From Pyramidobacter sp. C12-8 (GTDB lineage Bacteria > Synergistota > Synergistia > Synergistales > Dethiosulfovibrionaceae), in the NCBI RefSeq assembly GCF_002007215.1, contig NZ_MUHX01000004.1:62001-126000 (forward strand): a stretch of 64,000 nt of DNA, written 5' to 3'. This document shows, in pieces, positions 47,484 through 55,647 of this stretch. The notes below the pieces were generated by a model. It was not told the origin of the DNA. It did not search any database and saw only the letters and a program-made list of their open reading frames with translations. The translations under genes and the position numbers were made by a program. Every line of letters begins with the position of its first letter. The first letter of the stretch is position 1.

Positions 47484-49490
47484 AGAAGTTTGAATTTTCT
47501 TCACAAATTCTTTATGTTCTAATTCAGCTGTCACCCCATTTAAAAAACAAAGTCCATTTTCGACTCTGATTTTTCCGATTTCGCAGAGGTCTGATCGAGT
47601 TCTGCTGAAACATCCTCTTTTTGTATTTTCGTTGTCGCTTGCACTTCGTTCGAAAAATACTGTACGCCAATCATCAATATTCAGCCCCGCGAAATTCCCC
47701 TCCGCGTCCAGCCTCCCGAAGTGCTCCGCCGCTTCGCGGAACGTCTGCAGCCCGAACTGTTGGCTTTTCGTGAGCTTCTTTTCCTTCGGCTCGTCGCCGC
47801 CGTCGGAGCGCTCCATGACGACCGTCGTCACTGGCGAGCCGTCCTCGTCCGTCCAGCCCGGCACCGCGATCTGCATTTGTTCCAGCCAGAGATCGCTTTG
47901 CAGCTCCGCGTCCTTGCTTTTGGTCTGCCTGACCAGCACTTTCACGCTGCCGGGCTCCTTGTTGACCCACGTTTCCAGATCCATCGCGCCTTTCCACGCC
48001 GACGACCCTCGGGCACGATTCTGCGCCTCCTGCGCGACGCCCGTGTGATGGACGATCAGCACCGAACAGTGAAATTCGTTCATCAGCCGCGTGCAGGCGT
48101 CGAGAAACGTTTTCGTGTCCTTGGCCGTATTCTCGTCGCCGAACAGAAACCGGTTGAGAGTGTCCACGACAATCAAAACCGGCTTCGTCTCGTAGCGTCC
48201 GATCTCCGACACGACCCTGCCAACGCCCTCAGGCGTGTTCAAGTCCTCCGCGGAGGTACTGATCAACATCTCGGCCGAGTTTGCCCCCCTGTGGGCCATC
48301 CAGCCGGCAATGCGGGCCTTCAAGCCGATATGCCCCTCCCCCGCCAGATAGACCACCGGGCCGTGTTTGACGCGGCAGCCCTGCCAGTCGTTGATCTGCG
48401 GGCAGGCGATCGAGAGCGCCTGGTCCAGCACCACGAACGTCTTTCCCGTCCCCGAGGCGCCGAAAACCATCATCAGAGCCTCCTCCTGGACCCACCCCTT
48501 GATCAGCCATTTGATCGGCTGCGGCTTTTGGCAAAACTCGCTCAGCGGCACCAGCCATGGGTCGGGCTCTGCGTCCAGCAGTGCTTTCAGGTCGCGCCCC
48601 GCGACGGCGTAGTCGTTCGCGTCGCCGATCTCCGGCGGCACGATCACCTGCGCGCCGATCAGCCCCGCCGCCGCCTGCGCTTTTTGCTGGCCGACGCCGC
48701 TTTTGTCGTTGTCGGCCACGAAAACGATTCGTGCCTGCGGCATTTTACCGCGCAAAAACTGCCCGACTTTGGACAGGTTCCCCGCGTTGAGCGCCACCAC
48801 CACGCCCGCGCCCGTAGCTTCGTGGACGCTGGCTCCCGTGGCGTACCCCTCGACGATATAGACGGCCTTCGCCGCCGCGCCCGTCGGCGGGATGAAAAAA
48901 TATCCGCAGGACACCTCGCCGCCGGCGTGGAACTCCTTCATGCCGTCGGCGCTTATGTACTGCAGCGACGCCAGCCGCTCGCCGACGTAGATCGGCATGA
49001 TCAGCCGCCCGTCGCCCGTCTGGCGCAGCCCGTGGCTCCTGACCCGCTTGCGGACCAGATATCCGTTCTCACCGTCGGCCTCGGCGGCTTTCTCCCAGAT
49101 TTCCGCACAGAGGGCCGCGGCCTGTTCGTGCTTCTTTTTCGCCTCGGCCTCGTGCATCAGGCGCGCCCGCTCGTAGCTCAGCTCGATCAGCTCGCGTTCG
49201 GCCTGCGTCAGCGCGTGGTCGGGCGTCGCGTGCCACGCCACCGACAGGTCGCCGCGCCAGTTGCCGAAACGCCCCGCCGGCAGGTTGTCGCCGAAGAGCA
49301 CGTACCAGCCCGATTTTTCGCGTCCCTTGTCGCCGGCTACGCGAAAACGGTGCGGCTTGCCATCCAGTACGACGTCCGGCGCCTCTTCGACGCCGATGCC
49401 GGCGGCCAGCATCGCCTCCTTAGCCTGCGCTTCCGGCGGCAGGCGCTTCTCCGGCGCCATCTGGTCCCAGTTCCGCGGCAGCGTCGCCAT
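47481..49490 (-). CDS. Primase-helicase: Toprim domain plus RepA/KaiC-type ATPase
   Basis: This 669-residue replication protein has a DUF3987/primase-like N-terminus, then a Toprim region (AVYIVEGYATGASVHEATG, IVFVADNDKSGVG). The ATPase follows with Walker A MMVFGASGTGKTFVVL, Walker B PVLIVVDTLNRF and the SVLIVHHTG sensor. It is thus able both to make primers and to unwind DNA. GGTGG precedes the ATG, which lies 71 bases inside the upstream helicase gene. Its 3' end touches the iteron cluster, supporting a role at that origin. Confidence 0.88.
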   Translation of the reverse strand: MATLPRNWDQMAPEKRLPPEAQAKEAMLAAGIGVEEAPDVVLDGKPHRFRVAGDKGREKSGWYVLFGDNLPAGRFGNWRGDLSVAWHATPDHALTQAERELIELSYERARLMHEAEAKKKHEQAAALCAEIWEKAAEADGENGYLVRKRVRSHGLRQTGDGRLIMPIYVGERLASLQYISADGMKEFHAGGEVSCGYFFIPPTGAAAKAVYIVEGYATGASVHEATGAGVVVALNAGNLSKVGQFLRGKMPQARIVFVADNDKSGVGQQKAQAAAGLIGAQVIVPPEIGDANDYAVAGRDLKALLDAEPDPWLVPLSEFCQKPQPIKWLIKGWVQEEALMMVFGASGTGKTFVVLDQALSIACPQINDWQGCRVKHGPVVYLAGEGHIGLKARIAGWMAHRGANSAEMLISTSAEDLNTPEGVGRVVSEIGRYETKPVLIVVDTLNRFLFGDENTAKDTKTFLDACTRLMNEFHCSVLIVHHTGVAQEAQNRARGSSAWKGAMDLETWVNKEPGSVKVLVRQTKSKDAELQSDLWLEQMQIAVPGWTDEDGSPVTTVVMERSDGGDEPKEKKLTKSQQFGLQTFREAAEHFGRLDAEGNFAGLNIDDWRTVFFERSASDNENTKRGCFSRTRSDLCEIGKIRVENGLCFLNGVTAELEHKEFVKKIQTS

Positions 49491-51138
49491 TTGCTTCCAC
49501 CACCTTCCATTCGCGGCTTACGACCCGGTAGTACTTGCCTTCCCTGACGCAGTACACCTTCGCCGGAGACCGCGATTCCTCGTTCATAAGCTGCGCCAGT
49601 TCGCGCAGCTCGTCTTCATTTTTGATAACGCCCAGCGTCATGGCGTCGGGATACCTGGCGGCGATGCCGGAACACCGCATCAGATAGCGCAGCGTCTTGA
49701 ATCCCTTCTGCTCGGCGAAGCCTCCGTGCATCAGGCACAGATACTCGCTGACGCTGATCGACCTGACGAAATCCCGCGAGTCGTAGTCCACCCGCAGCAT
49801 CGGCAGGCCGTTCCTGGAGCTGTGCTGCACGCTCCAGAACCAGCCGCGCAGCTCCATTTCCGACGGCTCCAACCCCATGATGTCGTCGCGCCCGTGCAGC
49901 GCCATGATTTGCGGTTTCCGTTCCGGCGCGGGGAATTCGTACCCGCAGGCTGGGCAGATTTTGGCGTTCGCTGCCACGATTTCGTCGCACTCCGGGCACT
50001 TGCGCACAGGTTTTTTCTCCGCCGCGCGCTTCCTCTTGGGAATCGCCACGCTCGTGATCGGGCCGTGCGCCGCTACGTTGCCGGCGAAATCCAGCACCAG
50101 GCAGTCCGCCTTGCCCTCGGCGACGCGCATGCCCCTTCCGGCCATCTGCACGTACAGCCCCGGCGAGAGCGTCGGACGGCACATGGCCAGCAGATCGATG
50201 CCCGGATAGTCGAAGCCCGTTGTCAATACATCAACATTGGTCAGGGCTTTCAGCTGTCCCGATTTGAAATTTTCAAGGATCTCCGCGCGCTCGGCGGCGG
50301 GCGTGTCTCCTACCACCGTGGCCGTAGGAATGCCAGCCTGCCGCAGTTCGTCGCGCATGTGGAAGGCGTGCTCCACGCCTGTGCAGAAAAACAGCCAGGC
50401 TTTACGGTCTCCGGCGCGCGAAATCGTCTCTCTGACGATCTCTGCGTTGTTGGCGTCGGTGTCGACCGCCAGCTGCAGCTCGCTTTCGACATATTCGCCG
50501 CCGCGCTTGTGGACGCCTTCGACGTCCAGCGTCTTCGCCGGCAGTTTCGACCGCAGCGGCGCCAGGCTCCCCCCCGCCACCAGCTCGGCGATCGTCACCG
50601 GTTCGATCAGCCCGTCGAAAATGCGGTTCTCGCCCTCGGTGATCAGCCCGTGCCCGAGGCGGTAGGGCGTCGCCGTCAGCCCGACGACCCGCAGCAGCGG
50701 ATTCCGTTCTTTCAGGTCTTTCAGCAGCGAGCGGTACATGCCGCTGTCGCTGTGGTTGATCAGATGCGCTTCGTCGACAATAGCCAGGTCGATCTTGCCG
50801 CATTCCTCCGGACGCCGCCAGATCGACTGGATACCGGCCACCGTGATACGGTCCACGTCTCTATGGTTCAGCCCCGCCGAGTACAGCCCGACGGGCGCGT
50901 CCGGCCACGCCTGCACGATCTTGTCGGCGTCCTGGGAAAGCAGCTCCTTGACGTGCGAGAGGATCAGGATGCGGCTGTCCGGCCATTGCCGCAGGATGTC
51001 CTCGCACAGCGCCGCGATGATCCACGACTTGCCGCTGCCCGTGGGGGCGACGATACAGGGATTGCCCGCGTTGCGCGCCAGCCAACCGTAGAGCATGACG
51101 ATGGCGCGCTGCTGGTAATCCCGCAGCTGGGGGATCAA
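49420..51138 (-). CDS. DEAD/DEAH-box (SF2) helicase
   Basis: 572 residues. RecA-like domain 1 has motif I CIVAPTGSGKSWI, motif II DLAIVDEAHLI and motif III VGLTATPYRLG. Domain 2 has NVDVLTTGFDYPGID and motif VI QMAGRGMR. A zinc ribbon follows (KCPECDEIVAANAKICPACGYEF, four Cys). The C-terminal 150 residues are lineage specific. Helicases of this type accompany phage recombination or replication genes. It overlaps the nuclease gene upstream by four bases. Confidence 0.9.
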   Translation of the reverse strand: MIPQLRDYQQRAIVMLYGWLARNAGNPCIVAPTGSGKSWIIAALCEDILRQWPDSRILILSHVKELLSQDADKIVQAWPDAPVGLYSAGLNHRDVDRITVAGIQSIWRRPEECGKIDLAIVDEAHLINHSDSGMYRSLLKDLKERNPLLRVVGLTATPYRLGHGLITEGENRIFDGLIEPVTIAELVAGGSLAPLRSKLPAKTLDVEGVHKRGGEYVESELQLAVDTDANNAEIVRETISRAGDRKAWLFFCTGVEHAFHMRDELRQAGIPTATVVGDTPAAERAEILENFKSGQLKALTNVDVLTTGFDYPGIDLLAMCRPTLSPGLYVQMAGRGMRVAEGKADCLVLDFAGNVAAHGPITSVAIPKRKRAAEKKPVRKCPECDEIVAANAKICPACGYEFPAPERKPQIMALHGRDDIMGLEPSEMELRGWFWSVQHSSRNGLPMLRVDYDSRDFVRSISVSEYLCLMHGGFAEQKGFKTLRYLMRCSGIAARYPDAMTLGVIKNEDELRELAQLMNEESRSPAKVYCVREGKYYRVVSREWKVVEANGDAAAELGPDGAGEAPAAGSAG

Positions 51139-52181
51139 AACGGCGCGTCCGTCTGGTCTGCCGCGGCGACTCGCACGCCCCGCAGCAGATCGCCAGTGGA
51201 GATCGAGCCGGGGCCGGACCCGTTCAGCACTTTAACGCCGTCGATCTCGTACAGCGCGCAGCGCCCTTCGCCGTCCCCGCCGAGGAACTTCCACGGCGTC
51301 AGGTCGGGATGCAGCGCGTGCGACGCGCACGCTGCGAGCTGTCCGTCGGGATCGACGGCGCAGCCCAAAAACTCGCATTTCCAGCGCGAGTCCGCAAGCG
51401 GCGTGGAGTGGGCGCAGGTGCGGCAGTTGACGCATTCCGGTGCGATGAGGTGCGTCATGTGGCAAAACTCGTGCGCCGGGCACATACGGCATTGATACCA
51501 CGTCGGATCAGCCGAGAGGGGCGGCGGCATCCGCTCCGAAAGAGCGATCCGCTTGCCGCGTTCGACGATCTCGTACGCCGCCTGGGGATTGTAGTGGATC
51601 CTCTCCGTGTACATCTCGTCGTTGTCCTTGCAGACGGCGACGTACAGCGCCCGGTTGATTTTCGTGCCCATCATGTAAACCTGCATCTGACACCAGTGCC
51701 GGCGCTTCGCTTCGAATACGCCAACCCGCTTCAGTTCATTGAAGCTTTTGAGGTTGTGCGTCTTAAATTCGGCGACGTGGCGCGCCGCAGGGGCTTCGGG
51801 CACGCCGCCTTCGATGATGCCGTCAACGGAGCCGGAGACGTGGGAGCCGAAATCGACGCGCGACTGCCCGTCCTCGTCGAGGCATGTGCTGTGGATCTTG
51901 ATGCCGATGCGGCGCAGGTTGAGCACGATGGATTCTTCTTCACGCCGGCCGCGGTCGAACAGACGCAGCATGCGGCCGCTGAACTTTTCCCGCACCGCCC
52001 AGCGGAACGACAGCCAGAGCCAGCGTTCGCAGGGATGGCCGAGCAAAGAAGCCCCGAGATGAGGTCGGGGCTTCTCCTGCTGGTCTTCCCACCAGGCGTC
52101 GATGAGGCTCTGCGTCGTCGTGGCAGGCTCGCCGCCATTCCAGCCGCCCGCCACAATCCGCGGTTCGGACAGAGCCGTCAT
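51135..52181 (-). CDS. Cas4/RecB-like PD-(D/E)XK nuclease
   Basis: The 348 residues carry the RecB-type nuclease core: VSGSVDGII (Asp), HVAEFKTHN (E-x-K), QMQVYMMG (Q-x-x-x-Y). A Cys cluster follows (WYQCRMCPAHEFC, ECVNCRTCAHS, KCEFLGC) that may bind an iron-sulfur cluster as in Cas4/AddB-type enzymes. A role in 5' end resection for phage recombination fits its place between helicase and DUF669/Sak4-like genes. A perfect 11-bp hairpin (52047-52075) is embedded in its 5' coding part. Confidence 0.8.
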   Translation of the reverse strand: MTALSEPRIVAGGWNGGEPATTTQSLIDAWWEDQQEKPRPHLGASLLGHPCERWLWLSFRWAVREKFSGRMLRLFDRGRREEESIVLNLRRIGIKIHSTCLDEDGQSRVDFGSHVSGSVDGIIEGGVPEAPAARHVAEFKTHNLKSFNELKRVGVFEAKRRHWCQMQVYMMGTKINRALYVAVCKDNDEMYTERIHYNPQAAYEIVERGKRIALSERMPPPLSADPTWYQCRMCPAHEFCHMTHLIAPECVNCRTCAHSTPLADSRWKCEFLGCAVDPDGQLAACASHALHPDLTPWKFLGGDGEGRCALYEIDGVKVLNGSGPGSISTGDLLRGVRVAAADQTDAPF

Positions 52182-52192
52182 GGCTCTGCCCT

Positions 52193-52750
52193 CTATTTAA
52201 ACCACGACTGTCCGGGGGGGACGGGCGAGGGCTCGGGAGCCGCCTGACGGCCGAACGCCTGGCTGAACGTACCGGCGCTTGGGACGTTCGCCGGCGTCGA
52301 CATGGGCGTGACGCCGGGCATCGCCCCGGTCCCGGGAGCATTGACCGGCTTGTAGTGGCTGACGCGGTTCTGGTCGTCATACTGCGGGTCGTCGCTCTTG
52401 TCGACGGTCACGCGGGCGCTTACCGTCGCGCCGACCAGCTGGTCCGTATCCATGAGAGGTTCGGCCACGCCTCCGGCGACGACCAGCGCCTTGAGCTGGC
52501 TGACGCCGATCCGTTCAGCCTCCGGCGAGGCGTTGCGGATGTTGAAGTTGGTGAAGATTTTTCGCCCTTCGTACTTCGGCCCCATTACCGTAAAAGCTAC
52601 CTTGATGTACTGCCCCGAGCCGTTTTTGGTGTTTTTCAGCTCCGTCTCCGACACCTGAAGGATATAGTCGCCCGGAGGGATCGGGTCGAAACCGCTGTTG
52701 GCTTCCGCCGTCTGGAACGCCTGAGTGAAACGCTGATCGAGAATTGCCAT
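52193..52750 (-). CDS. DUF669 family phage protein (probable ssDNA-binding partner)
   Basis: 185 residues starting with an N-terminal beta domain: GFDPIPPGDYILQVSETELKNTKNGSGQYIKVAFTVMG (key part IPPGDYILQVSE), the DUF669 signature. The C-terminus is Pro/Gly-rich and ends QSWFK, an acidic-poor but flexible tail like that of single-strand binding proteins. DUF669 genes regularly sit beside Sak4-like ATPases in phage recombination cassettes, as here. Confidence 0.8.
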   Translation of the reverse strand: MAILDQRFTQAFQTAEANSGFDPIPPGDYILQVSETELKNTKNGSGQYIKVAFTVMGPKYEGRKIFTNFNIRNASPEAERIGVSQLKALVVAGGVAEPLMDTDQLVGATVSARVTVDKSDDPQYDDQNRVSHYKPVNAPGTGAMPGVTPMSTPANVPSAGTFSQAFGRQAAPEPSPVPPGQSWFK

Positions 52751-52776
52751 TGTGATGACCTCCTAAAAATTATTAG

Positions 52777-53178
52777 TTATTTTTTGTTGGGGATGAGTTC
52801 GACCGCGAACGACGCCTTGCCGGGCGTGCGTTCGATGGCTGGGGACAGTACTTTGATGGTTTCCGGATCGGCTTCGTCCCAGGCCGCCTTCGCGATCTCC
52901 GGCTTCCAGCGGAACAGCGTCTGCAGCTGGGCGTCCAGCCCGTTTTCGCGCGCCAGATCCTTCAGTCTGTCGGCGTCGATTTTGACGTTCATGCGGCGCG
53001 AGACATTGACTTTGTAGTTCCCGACCTTGTTGGTCATGGAGCCTTCCCAGCTGTCGGGCATGCCGATGGCTTTCGCCATCTGGTTCTCGAGTTCCATCCG
53101 GTGTTCCTTGGCTTTCTTTTCGGCGTTTTGCGCCTCGTAGAGTTTTATCGTGAGGGAAATAATTTCCGTCGATTCCAT
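52777..53178 (-). CDS. Phage replication-cassette protein of unknown function
   Basis: 133 residues. The helical N-terminus (IKLYEAQNAEKKAKEHRMELENQMAKAIG) is followed by a short beta region (NKVGNYKVNVSRRMNVKID). A C-terminal part includes LSPAIERTPGKASFAVELI. Similar proteins occur between DUF669 and Sak4-like genes in many phages, without known function. It starts directly after the ATPase stop. Confidence 0.6.
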   Translation of the reverse strand: MESTEIISLTIKLYEAQNAEKKAKEHRMELENQMAKAIGMPDSWEGSMTNKVGNYKVNVSRRMNVKIDADRLKDLARENGLDAQLQTLFRWKPEIAKAAWDEADPETIKVLSPAIERTPGKASFAVELIPNKK

Positions 53179-53880
53179 TTACTGTTCCTCCTGTGCGGGG
53201 GCGGCCGCGCGCCCCGAGATTTTTTCGATCACCGCGCCGAGGTCGGCGGGTTCCCACATCGACAGCCGGCTGGAACGGTCCTTCGCCAGCCAGAGCGGAT
53301 CGCTCTGGCACTGCAGCGCCCTTTGCACGGCGCCGTCCTTGTCGGTGATGACCCGCAGCGCCAGCACCTCATCGAAAAAATACGGCAGCTGCTGGCTGAG
53401 GGTCTTGCCCGGCATCGATGGGGCGTAGAGCATCGTCCCCGTGTCCGTGGCGGTTTTGTCCATCTTGGCGCTGAAATAAACGTGCCGGTTCGGCAGGTCG
53501 CGGAAGGAGCGGATCACCTTCGCCATGATGTCGTTCATTTCGCCGTAGGCGGCGCGGCCGTCTTTCAGGCCGATCTTGGAGGCGCTCAGCACCACCTCCG
53601 CGATTTCGCTGATGGAATCCAGCGCGATCGTCCGGAACTGCCGCCCCTCTTGCGACTGGGTAAGGAACGTCAGTGCCTCGCCCAACTCGTCGAGATTGTG
53701 GATCTCGATGTAGGGGATGTCGCTGTCCTGCAGCGAGAGCAGGCCGCCCTCGGCGGAGAGGATGATCGGTTGGGGGGCCGTCTTGATGAGCGTGGTCTTG
53801 CCCGCGCCCGCCTGTCCGTACACTAGGATCTTCACGCCGCTTTGGGCGTAGGTTTGAGTGCTTTTCAGGCTGATGGACAT
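53179..53880 (-). CDS. Sak4-like RecA-fold ATPase (AAA_24)
   Basis: 233 residues. Walker A is VKILVYGQAGAGKTTLI and Walker B is RTIALDSISEI, with AEGGLLSL between. This is the compact RecA-core arrangement of AAA_24/Sak4 proteins, which promote single-strand annealing or exchange in phage recombination. It lies upstream of DUF669 and the Cas4/RecB-like nuclease, giving a full recombination set. Confidence 0.85.
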   Translation of the reverse strand: MSISLKSTQTYAQSGVKILVYGQAGAGKTTLIKTAPQPIILSAEGGLLSLQDSDIPYIEIHNLDELGEALTFLTQSQEGRQFRTIALDSISEIAEVVLSASKIGLKDGRAAYGEMNDIMAKVIRSFRDLPNRHVYFSAKMDKTATDTGTMLYAPSMPGKTLSQQLPYFFDEVLALRVITDKDGAVQRALQCQSDPLWLAKDRSSRLSMWEPADLGAVIEKISGRAAAPAQEEQ

Positions 53881-54125
53881 TCGCTTGCCTCCTCTTGGGG
53901 GTCTATTTTGATTCTGATCTGGGAGTCGTTTTCGTCGTCAAAGTCATAAAACTCAGACAGCGGTATGTCGGTCAGTTTCTTATTCCTCACGACTCGGCCG
54001 AAACCGTTGCAGTGGTAGCATTTGAGTTTCGCTCCAAATTCGTTGTAGTTAAAGCCTTTTCCTTTGCAGTCCGGGCAAAGTGCGATTTTCATAACGTCAG
54101 TGTCGAAATCTTTCTTGTATTCCAT
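53865..54125 (-). CDS. Small zinc-finger protein (DnaJ-like CxxCxGxG pair)
   Basis: 86 residues with one pair of CPDCKGKG and CYHCNGFG motifs, as in the DnaJ central zinc finger, followed by an acidic tail (EFYDFDDENDSQIRIKID). GGAGG precedes the ATG. The gene overlaps its upstream neighbour by 29 bases and the ATPase start by 16. Its role is unknown. It could act as a zinc-dependent adaptor. Confidence 0.7.
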   Translation of the reverse strand: MEYKKDFDTDVMKIALCPDCKGKGFNYNEFGAKLKCYHCNGFGRVVRNKKLTDIPLSEFYDFDDENDSQIRIKIDPQEEASECPSA

Positions 54126-54297
54126 TATTTTTCCTCCATTCTTCATCCCCGGCGTATTGATCCGCCAGGTACAGTTCATATTCTTCGCGCGCCTCGCGCA
54201 TATCAGCTTCGATGGCGCGCTTGCCGTCCGGCGTCGCGTCCTCGTACACGTCGTTCAGCTCGTCCTCGGTGAGGGCGGAGAGGTCGAGGTTAGGCAT
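54097..54297 (-). CDS. Small acidic phage protein
   Basis: 66 residues, acidic and helical (LTEDELNDVYEDATPDGKRAI, MREAREEYELYLADQY). No known domain. AGGAGC precedes the ATG, which overlaps the stop of the YopX-like gene. It is part of the densely packed early operon. Confidence 0.6.
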   Translation of the reverse strand: MPNLDLSALTEDELNDVYEDATPDGKRAIEADMREAREEYELYLADQYAGDEEWRKNNGIQERFRH

Positions 54298-54643
54298 TAG
54301 GGCGCTCCTGCTCCAGCAGTTCGGGGTTTTCGTAGGTATTGCCGATGACGACGGGCTTGCCCACCGCGCATATCCAAGAAAGCGCCCTTTCGTACTTTTC
54401 TCGTTGAAACCGCACCACGTACCGCGCCTTCTCGTCGCAGTACGCGACGTATCCATGAGCGTTTTTTCCGGGCATACGCTCAAAATCTAGGATATCGCCT
54501 TCGTAGATCTCTTGACCTTTGCTGTCTTTCAGCTCCGTGTACTGACCGACACTTTCCGGGGGTATAAAATCACTCATATGTAATTCGCTATACAACCATT
54601 TATTTTTTTTCGTCGAAAAACCTCGACACTTACGCACTGTCAT
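54290..54643 (-). CDS. YopX family phage protein
   Basis: 117 residues. The YopX signature is clear: VGQYTELKDSKGQEIYEGDIL in the first half and VVIGNTYENPELL at the end. YopX-domain proteins are widespread in phages and plasmids with no firm biochemical role. The start overlaps the preceding small gene by four bases (ATGA), with GGAGG upstream. Confidence 0.85.
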   Translation of the reverse strand: MTVRKCRGFSTKKNKWLYSELHMSDFIPPESVGQYTELKDSKGQEIYEGDILDFERMPGKNAHGYVAYCDEKARYVVRFQREKYERALSWICAVGKPVVIGNTYENPELLEQERPNA

Positions 54644-54750
54644 GCTGATACCTCCGTTGTGTTATAATCAGAGGCGAGGACTTCAGTCTTCGCCTGTTCT
54701 GTGAGCCGTTCTGCCCGCCAGCAGAGCGGCTCTGCTTTTTTTGCGCTCAT
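54640..54750 (-). CDS. 36-residue reading frame in the early operon
   Basis: The predicted peptide starts MSAKKAEPLCWRAERLTEQ and ends TTEVSA. AAGGAG lies eight bases before the ATG, and the stop overlaps the YopX gene start, so it fits the operon perfectly. However, the same bases form two strong hairpins and a terminator-like structure on the opposite strand. The coding status is therefore uncertain. Confidence 0.45.
   Translation of the reverse strand: MSAKKAEPLCWRAERLTEQAKTEVLASDYNTTEVSA
54660..54747 (+). ncRNA. Candidate small RNA antisense to the early operon
   Basis: On the plus strand TGTTATAAT (54660-54668) is an extended -10 promoter. It is followed by a hairpin GGCGAGGACTTCAGTCTTCGCC (10-bp complementarity) and then a 10-bp hairpin (AGCCGTTCTG with CAGAGCGGCT). 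CTGC and seven T follow. This gives a predicted RNA of about 70 bases ending in an intrinsic terminator. No -35 is evident. Confidence 0.4.
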
Positions 54751-54754
54751 GCCG

Positions 54755-55252
54755 CTACTCCTTGTCGTAGTACTTCTCCCAGTCCTCGGGCTCGTCCGAT
54801 GTGCCAAGCAGGTGTTCATGGCCGGCGTAGGGGATACACTGTTTCCACGCATTATTTACGCACTCGTGAGGAAACCGACTGTCCTTGATGTATCTGCCAA
54901 ACACGTTGGCTCGCCATGCCTCATCATCAGTGTCTCTCATGAGCACCCGTTCGAATGGCTCGAATCGATACTTTTCCGGCTTTAGCTCTTCCGCAGGTTC
55001 GAGGACAAAGAATGGAAAGGCATAAAACGGAGAACTGTGCTCGCTTATGGCCAAACAGATGCCTTGTGCGAAGCGATTGTCTTTCACTCGCACGGTTCGC
55101 CCTACGAGCGCATTCATTTCAGACATCCAGGAATTGTTCCAACCGCTTTCATGGCTTTTGGCAGCTCGCGCCACCTTCACCCAGCTGCCCTCCTTGACTC
55201 CTGTGGCATTGAGCCACATTTCCTGTAAGCGCGCGTACTCATCGTTAGTCAT
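54755..55252 (-). CDS. Phage protein with WRANVF/IPYAGHEHLLGT repeat-type domain
   Basis: 165 residues. The C-terminal part FEPFERVLMRDTDDEAWRANVFGRYI...NAWKQCIPYAGHEHLLGTSDEPE (key parts VLMRD, WRANVF, QCIPYAGHEHLLGT) is a domain seen repeatedly in phage accessory proteins of unknown function. The N-terminal half is a small beta domain (GSWVKVARAAKSHESGW, VGRTVRVKDNR). GAAAGGAGACGGG precedes the ATG. Confidence 0.65.
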   Translation of the reverse strand: MTNDEYARLQEMWLNATGVKEGSWVKVARAAKSHESGWNNSWMSEMNALVGRTVRVKDNRFAQGICLAISEHSSPFYAFPFFVLEPAEELKPEKYRFEPFERVLMRDTDDEAWRANVFGRYIKDSRFPHECVNNAWKQCIPYAGHEHLLGTSDEPEDWEKYYDKE

Positions 55253-55276
55253 TTTTCCCGTCTCCTTTCCCAGTCG

Positions 55277-55366
55277 TCATCCCAGCAGCGCCTCCAGCGC
55301 CATCCGCAGCACCTCCCACCATCTCAGTCGCCGCCCGTAGCGCGACTCTGGGCCGTAGAGAGTCAT
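55277..55366 (-). CDS. Possible 29-residue peptide gene
   Basis: ATG three bases after the stop of the Csx3-like gene opens a peptide MTLYGPESRYGRRLRWWEVL and a short hydrophobic end. There is no good ribosome-binding site, so expression would depend on coupling to the gene before it. No function is recognised. Confidence 0.35.
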   Translation of the reverse strand: MTLYGPESRYGRRLRWWEVLRMALEALLG

Positions 55367-55369
55367 CGT

Positions 55370-55645
55370 CTACGCGTCCGTCAGCGGAGCGACGTCGATG
55401 ATGTCGCCCTCGCAGTACTCAGTCGTGTGCGAGGCCACGACCACCGCGCCTAGCCTTGGGTCATACACAGCCACCGCCGACGCCAGCCCGTGCAGTTTGT
55501 GAAAGGCCATGCCGTACCGCCAGATCGGCGCGCGCCCTTCGATGATCACCAGCGCCCCGCGCGGGATCTCCGGAAGCTCCGGGAGCGGTGTCTCCGGCGT
55601 GACCGTCCCTGCTCCAATGCAGTACCAGATGTTTTTCATATCCAT
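55370..55645 (-). CDS. csx3: Csx3/Crn3-like protein (putative ring nuclease)
   Basis: 91 residues. The body matches the Csx3 fold signature: RGALVIIEGRAPIWRYG, then His49 in FHKLHG, then VAVYDPRLGAVVV (61-70), SH (72-73) and EGDIIDV (80-85). Characterised Csx3 (Crn3) proteins degrade cyclic tetra-adenylate, the second messenger of type III CRISPR. The conserved His, the YDPRLG Asp and the SH pair are kept here. In a phage early operon such an enzyme would be expected to quench the host's CRISPR signalling. The start is the ATG six bases after GAGGAG. The gene is coupled to a small membrane protein upstream. Activity is inferred from family membership only. Confidence 0.8.
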   Translation of the reverse strand: MDMKNIWYCIGAGTVTPETPLPELPEIPRGALVIIEGRAPIWRYGMAFHKLHGLASAVAVYDPRLGAVVVASHTTEYCEGDIIDVAPLTDA

Positions 55646-55647
55646 TT

